A stretch of 5,259 nucleotides of DNA from Verrucomicrobiota bacterium. GTDB taxonomy: Bacteria > Verrucomicrobiota > Verrucomicrobiia > Chthoniobacterales > JAFAMB01. The notes beneath the pieces were generated by a model, which was not told where the DNA came from, made no database searches, and saw only the letters and a list, made by a program, of their open reading frames with translations. The translations under genes and the position numbers were made by a program. Positions 1 to 5,259 of this stretch are shown here, in pieces. The stretch is from NCBI GenBank assembly GCA_019236035.1, contig JAFAJU010000577.1, forward strand, positions 1 to 5,259. The letters run 5' to 3'. How positions within the stretch are numbered: the stretch's first letter is position 1; each line of letters begins with the position of its first letter.

Positions 1-438
1 CTTGACCCCACTCTCAACATTGTAGGCCGATCGACCGTAAGCGATTATGATGTGCGAGCGCGTATCTTTGGCCACGTATCTAATCCCACGGTATTACTGG
101 ACAGCTCGCCGCCACTGGCTCAGGGAGATATTCTCGTGCTGCTGGCCACCGGCTCAACTACTTCGGAATTCGCGCAGAATCCCTCTTTGCTGGCCGGCCG
201 CGCGACCTTCATTGTTGTACAACAGCTTTTCAGGAAGTTTTTCCCCAGTACGAATCGGGCTGATGAACAAAAAGAGCCCTTCATCGATCGCTTTTCGGTC
301 AATGTCATCCCAGGGAACAGGGTGGGCGAACAGGATATCGTGGCTAGCTTTAAATTGACCAAGAATTGGCAGGTCATCGCAAACATCGGCTCCACCAGTT
401 ACCAGGGCCGTCTAAAGTATCTAATTCGCTTCCGATGA
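1..438 (+). CDS. tamB: TamB-like (DUF490) translocation and assembly module protein, C-terminal fragment
   Basis: Only the last 145 residues are visible; the frame is open at the left edge, so the 5' part lies outside the window. The fragment opens with a DPTLNIVG beta-strand stretch, followed by a DVRARIFGHVSNPTV segment and the SSPPLAQGDILVLLATG motif. This matches the typical TamB/DUF490 C-terminus, in which a 'G...NP' strand precedes an 'S.PPLs..DIL..L..G' signature. It ends in alternating beta-strands (WQVIANIGS, RLKYLIRFR). In the family, TamB is a very long inner-membrane-anchored beta-taco protein that spans the periplasm and contacts the TamA barrel through this C-terminal domain; it acts in outer-membrane protein assembly and anterograde phospholipid transport. 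The stop codon overlaps the start of the Omp85 gene that follows, as expected for a TamB/TamA-type pair. Family assignment rests on recognised motifs and context. The protein's length and N-terminal anchor cannot be judged. Confidence 0.85.
   Translation, partial: LDPTLNIVGRSTVSDYDVRARIFGHVSNPTVLLDSSPPLAQGDILVLLATGSTTSEFAQNPSLLAGRATFIVVQQLFRKFFPSTNRADEQKEPFIDRFSVNVIPGNRVGEQDIVASFKLTKNWQVIANIGSTSYQGRLKYLIRFR
435..438 (+). promoter_or_regulatory. ATGA stop-start overlap coupling tamB to the Omp85 gene
   Basis: The TGA stop of the TamB fragment (436-438) shares bases with an ATG (435-437) in the frame of the Omp85 gene. No convincing Shine-Dalgarno sequence lies in the 20 bases upstream, so the downstream gene is probably translated by termination-reinitiation. 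This would hold the two envelope partners at linked levels. The frame is also open upstream to a TTG at 366, but the ATG is preferred because it gives an immediate signal-peptide-like N-terminus. Confidence 0.7.
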
Positions 439-2510
439 GATGCCTTCTTGCCACCATCGTCGGACTGTTAGCGTGTCCGCTGGAAATCTCGCTTGTCGGA
501 CAGGTCCAGACCCCCCAGAAAGCTGCCGAGCCGGAGCCGATCGCTAGCAACAGTCCTCCTCCACAGACGGCGTCGCGAGTGCGGTTTGTCGGCAATACCA
601 GGTTCGATGACAGAGCGCTCAAGGCTGCACTTGCAGACCCTCTCTCAGCGATTCAGCAGCGCGGTCTGAGCTTACCCTTGGCCGATGACACAGCTTACTA
701 TCTTGGAGTGTTTTATCGGCGACAAGGTTATCCGGCAGTCGATGTGAAGTACAAGATTCAGGGTCCCTATCTGGAATTGGATATTTTTGAAGGTCCTTAC
801 TACAAGTTGGGTGAAATCTACTTCGAAGGTAACAAAACTTTTCAGCCGTCTGCCTTGAAGGATTACATGATCGGCACTACCCGCGCTCGATCTTCTCAGT
901 TCCAGAAAGAGCTCCCTTTTGTCGAAGCTGACTTGGTCACCGGAACAACTTTATTGCAAAGTTTCTATGTCTCACAAGGGTTCCCGCAGGTTCAGATTGT
1001 TAAGCTTACGACTCTCCCGGATAACAAGCGGGGAGCGGTTGACGCAGTCGTAACCATCAATGAAGGACCCCGCTTTTTTTTCGGGCCGATCTCATTTTCT
1101 GAAAACTTCGGCATCGCTCCCGAGGAATTCTCTGAGAAAATCAAATCTTTGACCGAGCCGCCCAAGCCGTACTCCGAGGCGGAGCTTCAAAACTTGCAGA
1201 GAGACCTGACCTTCCAGTTCAAGAAGAAAGGTTATTACCTCGCCGTCGTAAGCGTGACGCCGAATTTCCGGGGAGTGCAAGCCGGTCGGGTGCCTATTAC
1301 TGTGGAATCGGTGCCCGGCCCGATTTTCCAGTTTGGCGCCGTGGTGGTGCACCAGGAACCAATTGCGCGGCTTCGACCTGAGTTTCTACCGCGACGTCTA
1401 GAGCGGCTTCGGGGCAGAACTTACGATCCAGACAAAATAAAGGATGTATACAGCAAACTTTACCTGACGGGCCTGTACGATACGATTGATATACAGGAGG
1501 TACCACAGCCAGATCACACGATCCAACTCGTGGCCAACCCCAGGGAAGCCAAGGCGAAAGAATTGGGCTTTTATGTGGGGTACGACACGTTCGATGGAAT
1601 TCTGCTGGGCACTAACTACACCAACCGTAATATAGATGGGCTGGGTCGCATATTTTCATTCTTCGTGGATTACACGGGTCGCGGTCCCGATGGCGAAATT
1701 TCCTACCAAAACCCCTGGTTTCTTGAAAGCGATATAGATTTTCGTGCGGCGCTTGGTCTTTCGTATAAAAGCCTGATCGGGTATGCCATTCAGAAGTACT
1801 ATGGGCGGATCGCGTTTACTAAGACATTCAGAAAAGGAATCGAGACTGCTGCGTTTTTGGAAGCGAAGGAAGCCGACGTCACGTCTATTGTGATCAGACC
1901 GGAGTCCCTGGCGGGTCCGACTGCTTATCAACTGATTACTTTGGGACTGACCCAAACATTCGATTTCCGGGACAGCCCCATCAATCCGCACCATGGTTGG
2001 GTCCTCGATGGCTCTGCATCCTTCTCCGAAAGCGTCGATGGGAGTGCCAGCTTCGCCCGCTTTACCGGCCGGTATTCGAGCTACTTCAGTTTCGGGAAAA
2101 CTCTTCTCGCAGTCGGTGCCAGAATGGGCTACATCAACGCCGTCGAAGGCACAGCCGGCGTTCCCATCGACGAGCGATTCTTCAACGGGGGACCAACAAC
2201 GGTCCGAAGCTTCTATGAGACCACGCTGAGCCCAAAAGACACTGAGAACCATCCAATCGGTGGACTCGCCCGGTCGATCTTCAACGTGGAATATAATGTC
2301 CCGATTTTTGGGGACCTGATCGGAGCAGCTTTTTTCGACGCAGGCGGTACGGGCAATACGCCGTTTGACAACTTCGCCACCGGCATCGGTGGCGGTGTCC
2401 GTTACAATCTTCCCATCGGCCCGGTTCGCCTCGATTATGCTGTGAACCCCGCCCCGCGAAAAAATCAGAGTTCCTCAGTGTGGACCTTTAGCTTCGGTTT
2501 CGCGTTCTGA
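435..2510 (+). CDS. BamA/TamA family (Omp85) outer membrane protein
   Basis: This is a 691-residue outer-membrane barrel of the Omp85 superfamily, which inserts or translocates proteins at the outer membrane. Residues 1-23 form a short hydrophobic export signal, followed by a Pro/Ala-rich linker to about 46. Four POTRA-like units follow, roughly 47-120, 121-212, 213-295 and 296-370; examples of their strands are RVRFVGNTRFDD, LGEIYFEGNKTF and FQFGAVVVHQEP, and each ends in a Gly-Pro-like turn or equivalent. The barrel starts near 375 (LGFYVGYDTFDG) and contains the family strand motif FDFRDSPINPHHGW (509-522). The loop-6 region is FNGGPTTVRSFYETTL (583-598), followed by AAFFDAGG (631-638), GIGGGVRYNLPIGPVRLDYA (650-669) and a C-terminal Phe691. 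The VRG[FY] motif reads VRSF here (590-593). Coupling to a TamB gene favours a TamA-type partner rather than the essential BamA. However, four POTRAs fit neither E. coli TamA (three) nor BamA (five), so no gene symbol is assigned. Start chosen at the ATGA overlap. Confidence 0.92.
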   Translation: MRCLLATIVGLLACPLEISLVGQVQTPQKAAEPEPIASNSPPPQTASRVRFVGNTRFDDRALKAALADPLSAIQQRGLSLPLADDTAYYLGVFYRRQGYPAVDVKYKIQGPYLELDIFEGPYYKLGEIYFEGNKTFQPSALKDYMIGTTRARSSQFQKELPFVEADLVTGTTLLQSFYVSQGFPQVQIVKLTTLPDNKRGAVDAVVTINEGPRFFFGPISFSENFGIAPEEFSEKIKSLTEPPKPYSEAELQNLQRDLTFQFKKKGYYLAVVSVTPNFRGVQAGRVPITVESVPGPIFQFGAVVVHQEPIARLRPEFLPRRLERLRGRTYDPDKIKDVYSKLYLTGLYDTIDIQEVPQPDHTIQLVANPREAKAKELGFYVGYDTFDGILLGTNYTNRNIDGLGRIFSFFVDYTGRGPDGEISYQNPWFLESDIDFRAALGLSYKSLIGYAIQKYYGRIAFTKTFRKGIETAAFLEAKEADVTSIVIRPESLAGPTAYQLITLGLTQTFDFRDSPINPHHGWVLDGSASFSESVDGSASFARFTGRYSSYFSFGKTLLAVGARMGYINAVEGTAGVPIDERFFNGGPTTVRSFYETTLSPKDTENHPIGGLARSIFNVEYNVPIFGDLIGAAFFDAGGTGNTPFDNFATGIGGGVRYNLPIGPVRLDYAVNPAPRKNQSSSVWTFSFGFAF

Positions 2511-2523
2511 AGAGTGGAAGAGT

Positions 2524-2550
2524 GTCAGTGCCAGCGCCGGTGCCAGCGGG
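2524..2550 (+). repeat. Left inverted arm of the intergenic element
   Basis: This 27-nt arm pairs with 2749-2775 at 22 of 27 positions. It is itself an imperfect run of hexamers: CAGTGC, CAGCGC, CGGTGC, CAGCGG. Just outside it, AAGAGTG occurs twice in tandem (2510-2516 and 2518-2524), so this side is 5 bases longer than the right side between the outer 8-bp end and the arm. Confidence 0.75.
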
Positions 2551-2563
2551 GAGGCAGGAGCCA

Positions 2564-2583
2564 GGACGCGACGAAGCGCGTCC
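2564..2583. repeat. Hairpin with 7-bp perfect stem inside the intergenic element
   Basis: GGACGCG (2564-2570) and CGCGTCC (2577-2583) pair perfectly around the loop ACGAAG. The stem is GC-rich and stable, but no T-run follows on either strand, so it is not a classical intrinsic terminator. It partly overlaps the next inverted repeat, so the two foldings compete. Confidence 0.7.
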
Positions 2584-2614
2584 CTACCGGACGCTGGGCC
2601 AACATACGGTAGGG
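2582..2614. repeat. 8-bp inverted repeat with 17-nt loop inside the intergenic element
   Basis: CCCTACCG (2582-2589) is the exact reverse complement of CGGTAGGG (2607-2614). It shares bases 2582-2583 with the preceding hairpin. A longer-range pair, GGCCAAC (2597-2603) with GTTGGCC (2650-2656), uses the loop of this one, so a single RNA could adopt alternative structures here. Confidence 0.6.
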
Positions 2615-2687
2615 CCAAGGACTTCGGCGAGCTCAGTCGAGCCGTTCACGTTGGCCTAGATTAGCGACGAGCTCATTGCAAGGCTAG

Positions 2688-2705
2688 CCCCGAAAGCTTT
2701 CGGGG
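2688..2705. repeat. 18-bp perfect palindrome inside the intergenic element
   Basis: CCCCGAAAG followed directly by CTTTCGGGG gives a perfect 9+9 palindrome with no spacer. Such a site may bind a dimeric protein or form a hairpin tip in RNA. A weaker hairpin follows at 2710-2724 (GTCACG against CGCGAC, one A-C mismatch on the plus strand). Confidence 0.7.
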
Positions 2706-2736
2706 AGAGGTCACGCTTCGCGACACAGCAACAATT

Positions 2737-2752
2737 TGGGCGGTGCCGCCCA
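2737..2752. repeat. 7-bp inverted repeat next to the right arm
   Basis: TGGGCGG (2737-2743) and CCGCCCA (2746-2752) are inverted around the two bases TG. The right half overlaps the inner end of the right arm by four bases (2749-2752), so this hairpin competes with pairing of the long arms. Confidence 0.6.
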
Positions 2753-2775
2753 CTGACACTGGCACTGGCACCGAC
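2749..2775 (-). repeat. Right inverted arm of the intergenic element
   Basis: This is the inverted partner of 2524-2550. Read on the minus strand it is also a hexamer run: CGGTGC, CAGTGC, CAGTGT, CAGTGG. The five differences from the left arm are all transitions. One base separates it from the outer 8-bp end (2777-2784), which overlaps the pstB stop codon. Confidence 0.75.
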
Positions 2776-2782
2776 ACCACTC

Positions 2783-3652
2783 TTACCCGAATCGGCCCGA
2801 GATGTAGTCCTCAGTTTGCTTCTGCGAGGGGTTACTGAAGATTTTCTCGGTTCGATCGAACTCTATCAGGTTCCCGAGATAAAAGAAGGCGGTCATATCT
2901 GAGCAACGGGTCGCCTGCTGCATATTGTGCGTTACGATGACGATCGTAAACCGCTCTTTGAGCTCGTCAATCAGCTCTTCCACTTTAGCAGTGGCAATCG
3001 GGTCGAGTGCAGAACAAGGTTCATCCATCAAGATGATGTCGGGTGCGACGGCAATCGCGCGCGCGATACAGAGACGCTGCTGCTGGCCGCCGGAAAGACC
3101 AAGAGCACTCTCGTGCAAACGGTTCTTTACCTCGTCCCAAAGAGCTGCCCCCTTCAGGCTCGATTCTACCGTACCGTCAATTGTCGCCTTGTCCCGGACA
3201 CCGCCAATGCGTAGACCGTAGGCGATGTTCTCGTAGATCGATTTTGGGAATGGATTGGATTTCTGGAATACCATTCCCACCCGTTTCCGTAATTGGATGA
3301 CATCGATTTCCGGCCCGTTGATATTGACTCCTTCAATGGTGATCGCTCCGGCAGTGACCCGGGCACGGTCCAGCAAATCATTCATCCGGTTAAAACACCG
3401 GAGGAGCGTCGACTTGCCACACCCGGAAGGACCGATGAACGCTGTCACTTTCTTTTCGGGAATCTTCAGATGAATTCCATGAAGCGCCTTACTAGCGCCG
3501 TAATGGAAGTCGACCCCCTCGACGTCAATCATCGTCCGCGTCGGAATCTGTGCTTTGATGTCTGAGACGAGAATTTCAGCGGAAGCGGGCGCGGGCCCGC
3601 TGAGCCTCTCTAAACTCGTCCCGGTCGGTCTCGCTTGTTCCATATTAGGCAT
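2783..3652 (-). CDS. pstB: Phosphate ABC transporter ATP-binding protein PstB
   Basis: This is a 289-residue cytoplasmic ATPase of the PstSCAB high-affinity phosphate importer; it hydrolyses ATP to drive phosphate uptake (EC 7.3.2.1). All ABC motifs are intact: Walker A GPSGCGKST (74-82), Q-loop Gln130 in VFQKSNPFPKSIYENIAYG, signature LSGGQQQR (186-193), Walker B IILMDEP (206-212, Glu211 catalytic), D-loop SALD (214-217) and H-loop His242. The stretches FNRMNDL, QKSNPFP and the C-terminal DYISGRFG are typical of PstB rather than other ABC ATPases. The conserved core starts near MIDVEGVDFHYG (41-52), so about 35 N-terminal residues are an extra Pro/Ala-containing extension. Starts at 3652, 3643 (Met4) or 3532 (Met41) are all possible, and none has a clear Shine-Dalgarno. 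The gene is separated from the upstream porin by a terminator, and no other pst or phoU gene follows it. No Pho box could be recognised upstream. Confidence 0.96.
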   Translation of the reverse strand: MPNMEQARPTGTSLERLSGPAPASAEILVSDIKAQIPTRTMIDVEGVDFHYGASKALHGIHLKIPEKKVTAFIGPSGCGKSTLLRCFNRMNDLLDRARVTAGAITIEGVNINGPEIDVIQLRKRVGMVFQKSNPFPKSIYENIAYGLRIGGVRDKATIDGTVESSLKGAALWDEVKNRLHESALGLSGGQQQRLCIARAIAVAPDIILMDEPCSALDPIATAKVEELIDELKERFTIVIVTHNMQQATRCSDMTAFFYLGNLIEFDRTEKIFSNPSQKQTEDYISGRFG

Positions 3653-3821
3653 GGGTTTGGCCCGTTAGGATCACACCTTGTTCAGCCGAGAGCAAGTACT
3701 CTTACGGGGAACACTCCCGAGAGGGTTTTTCTCAGCGTATTGGGCTATGAAAATTTGAGTGGTGAATTTTTCGAGTGTTTTAGCGCTTTTCGCTGAGCTT
3801 AATCCCATGCCCCTAAATCCG

Positions 3822-3855
3822 AAAAAAAGCCCGAAGGCGCTGGCCATCGGGCTTT
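3822..3855 (-). terminator. Rho-independent terminator of the porin gene
   Basis: On the minus strand, AAAGCCCGA (3855-3847) pairs perfectly with TCGGGCTTT (3834-3826), and GGC/GCC extends the stem inside after one mismatch. The stem runs directly into a seven-T tract (3828-3822). It lies 24 bases past the porin stop codon, so it should end the porin transcript before pstB. On the plus strand only three Ts follow the stem, so it acts in one direction. Confidence 0.88.
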
Positions 3856-3878
3856 AATTCAACAGCGCAGCGGACGGT

Positions 3879-5259
3879 TCAGAACTTCATGATGAGGTTG
3901 GCCTGCAAAACGATGTCCTGGCGGTCCCGGGCGATCGGATACTGCTGGCTTCCGGGAAATGGTGTGCCAGTGGCCGGGTTTATCACGTTGCCTGTCGCGT
4001 AGCCGCCGTAGAGATTCCCATGCAGCGCGTGGGAATAATATAAAGTGACCACTGCGGTGAGGAAATCGGTGAAGTTGTAGGCCGCATTGAACTCCCAGCC
4101 CTGGGTATTAAGGTTACTCAAAGCAAAGTTTGAGTTGTTGACGTTCGGATCGATCGAGCTGATGCCCTGCTGCCTGTAGTCGGCGGATACGGAAAAGTCC
4201 CCAGCCTTCTTGTTTTCACCGAATTTCAGACCCACCAACCAAGACGAATTATCAGAGAAGCTGGGAGTCGCAAGACCGGTGAAGGTGGGCGTCGCGGACC
4301 TGCCAACGTAGTGGTAATGCGAAAACAGCGGGCCCAAATCCCTGTTGAAACGATCGTCCCCGGTGAAGTTGTAGGCAAAATCCCAGTAAAGGCTCAGCGG
4401 CCTGCCAAAGATTTTGTAGGTGATGTCGCCAGGCGCGAGGATGATGTTCAGGTCGCGTTGTGTGACCGGAAAAGGCCCAGAGTTGGCGAGCGTATCGCCG
4501 AACGCAGTGGCAGTACCGAACCCGGTGGTGGTACCGGTCTGGTCGAACGTTTGCCCTTGCACTGTGACGGGCGGCACAATGGATCCGTGTGGGCCAGGCG
4601 AGCCACCGGAGGAGGCATCGTTATAGCCCAGGAATCCCGGAGCAAATGTAATGGTCAGTTTGTCTCCGAGATGGAGCCTGGCCAGAAGCTGTTGCTGGAA
4701 AGCGTAGGCGTCCCACTTTAATTGTGTGCTGCCCGAATTCGCGTTGTTATTGTTGAAAACGAACTGGCCGGCTATCAGGGCCAACTCCAGGGAGTTGCCA
4801 GGGCCCGGTGGCGGTGGCGGCGGAGCCTTTCCTTCTTTACCCTCGGCGACAGGCTCCCCGAAAGTCATGTTGAAGAACTTGTCAAAGTCGATACGCTCGA
4901 CAAGACCTTGGGGATCAACATCCGGATCGTAAATCAAGTCTGTCGTATAGAACGGATTGGCCTGTTTACCCGCAATAAAAGTGAGGCCGGGCGTCGGGGC
5001 CCATCCCATAAAGGCCCGGGCGATGTAGATACCGTACAGATCGTATCCACCTGTATAGGTTGCGTTCTTCGTGTCAGCCGACCGGTTATCACTCGTGGCG
5101 AGCATTACGCCACCGAAGAAATTGCCGGCGAGCTTGAAGTCAGCCGTCAGGCGCAGGCGGAAACGCCACCGGTCACGTGGGATGACCTGATCCACAGGAC
5201 CAAGTCTGGGATTTGTCAGGATCATCGGTATCCGCTGATCCCACTGGTTGCGAATGCGG
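3879..5259 (-). CDS. Putative outer-membrane porin (Porin_5-like), 5'-truncated
   Basis: About 459 residues are visible and the frame is open through the right edge: codons upstream of the Met at 5225 read RIRNQWDQRIP, so that Met is internal. The signal peptide and N-terminus lie outside the window. The protein is a run of amphipathic beta-strands with aromatic belts, ending in LQANLIMKF with a C-terminal Phe, as expected for a barrel folded by the BAM machinery. The segment RAFMGWAPTPGLTFIAGKQANPF followed by TTDLIYDPDVDPQGL is characteristic of the 'putative porin' family (Porin_5), common in diderms such as Verrucomicrobiota and some Deltaproteobacteria lineages. Near 4806-4823 a six-proline run follows a charged stretch, probably within an exposed loop. 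Substrate is unknown. Its position upstream of pstB suggests, but does not show, a link to phosphate uptake, and the terminator between them argues for separate transcripts. Confidence 0.85.
   Translation of the reverse strand, partial: RIRNQWDQRIPMILTNPRLGPVDQVIPRDRWRFRLRLTADFKLAGNFFGGVMLATSDNRSADTKNATYTGGYDLYGIYIARAFMGWAPTPGLTFIAGKQANPFYTTDLIYDPDVDPQGLVERIDFDKFFNMTFGEPVAEGKEGKAPPPPPPGPGNSLELALIAGQFVFNNNNANSGSTQLKWDAYAFQQQLLARLHLGDKLTITFAPGFLGYNDASSGGSPGPHGSIVPPVTVQGQTFDQTGTTTGFGTATAFGDTLANSGPFPVTQRDLNIILAPGDITYKIFGRPLSLYWDFAYNFTGDDRFNRDLGPLFSHYHYVGRSATPTFTGLATPSFSDNSSWLVGLKFGENKKAGDFSVSADYRQQGISSIDPNVNNSNFALSNLNTQGWEFNAAYNFTDFLTAVVTLYYSHALHGNLYGGYATGNVINPATGTPFPGSQQYPIARDRQDIVLQANLIMKF

Larger units (their letters stand above)
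2510..2784. repeat. MITE-like palindromic intergenic element filling the gap between convergent genes
   Basis: The whole gap between the Omp85 gene and pstB is a nested inverted-repeat element without an ORF. The outermost 8 bp match in inverted orientation: AAGAGTGG at 2510-2517 and CCACTCTT at 2777-2784. Next come 27-nt arms (2524-2550 and 2749-2775) that match at 22 of 27 positions. Further hairpins follow inward. Short inverted termini, small size, no coding capacity and intergenic placement fit a miniature inverted-repeat element or a large REP/BIME-like repeat. No transposase is present and I see no target-site duplication outside the ends. It could instead be a resident structured RNA or a two-way terminator for the converging transcripts. 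Whether it is repeated elsewhere in the genome cannot be seen from one window. Confidence 0.65.

Noticed and set aside
366..434. TTG start extending the Omp85 protein by 23 residues
   Set aside because: It would add a basic, signal-unlike leader and overlap tamB by 73 bases; the ATGA start gives an immediate hydrophobic export signal.
1074..1081. T8 homopolymer in the Omp85 gene as a phase-variation tract
   Set aside because: It simply encodes a Phe run in an intact POTRA region. Eight bases is short for phase variation, and the frame continues normally.
1656..2252. 198-codon minus-strand open frame opposite the Omp85 gene
   Set aside because: It lies fully antisense to a well-supported gene, and its translation is Ser/Arg-rich with no recognisable domain.
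2510..2784. CRISPR array or attachment site in the palindromic gap
   Set aside because: The repeats are inverted and degenerate rather than direct and evenly spaced, and there is no tRNA or integrase nearby.
3704..3730. Second terminator near CCCGAGAGGG followed by T5 on the plus strand
   Set aside because: The stem is only three to four base pairs, and no plus-strand gene ends there.
3653..3821. Promoter or Pho box for pstB
   Set aside because: The AT-rich stretch around 3725-3780 is a plausible promoter zone, but no -35/-10 pair or Pho-box repeat was convincing enough to annotate.
4311..4721. 136-codon plus-strand open frame opposite the porin gene
   Set aside because: It is antisense to strong porin family motifs, with no recognisable product or ribosome binding site.

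Overview
The window carries two convergent gene pairs separated by a compact, highly palindromic intergenic element. The cell envelope is diderm: there are two outer-membrane beta-barrels and a TamB fragment. The Porin_5-like porin, moderate GC and a palindrome-rich intergenic repeat would fit a soil Verrucomicrobiota bacterium or a similar diderm group. That placement is an inference from gene flavour, not a demonstrated assignment.

Left, plus strand: the 3' end of a TamB-like (DUF490) gene enters from the window edge and stops at 438. Its stop overlaps the start codon of a complete Omp85-superfamily barrel gene (435-2510, 691 aa) in an ATGA junction. The barrel protein has a short signal sequence, about four POTRA domains and a C-terminal barrel ending in Phe. 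TamB and a TamA/BamA-type barrel together form an envelope-spanning module for outer-membrane protein insertion or lipid transport. The order here, tamB then barrel, is the reverse of the E. coli tamA-tamB order.

Centre, 2510-2784: the whole gap between the convergent genes is one inverted-repeat element with no ORF. Its outer 8-bp ends match and touch the stop codons of both neighbours. Inside these are 27-nt imperfect arms (22/27 matching) built of degenerate hexamers, then several further hairpins including an 18-bp perfect palindrome. All five arm mismatches are transitions, and four of them become G-U pairs in RNA read from the minus strand, which hints at an element or structure kept on that strand.

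Right, minus strand: a 5'-truncated porin gene (5259 to 3879) ends in a clear intrinsic terminator (3855-3822). It is followed by pstB (3652-2783), the ATPase of the high-affinity phosphate importer, with all ABC motifs intact. No pstS, pstC, pstA or phoU is present next to pstB on its downstream side, and the terminator separates it from the porin, so it looks like a single transcription unit or a separated member of the pst system.

I found no tRNA, rRNA, CRISPR, integrase or transposase gene, and no defence-type system. The intergenic element is the most unusual part of the window.
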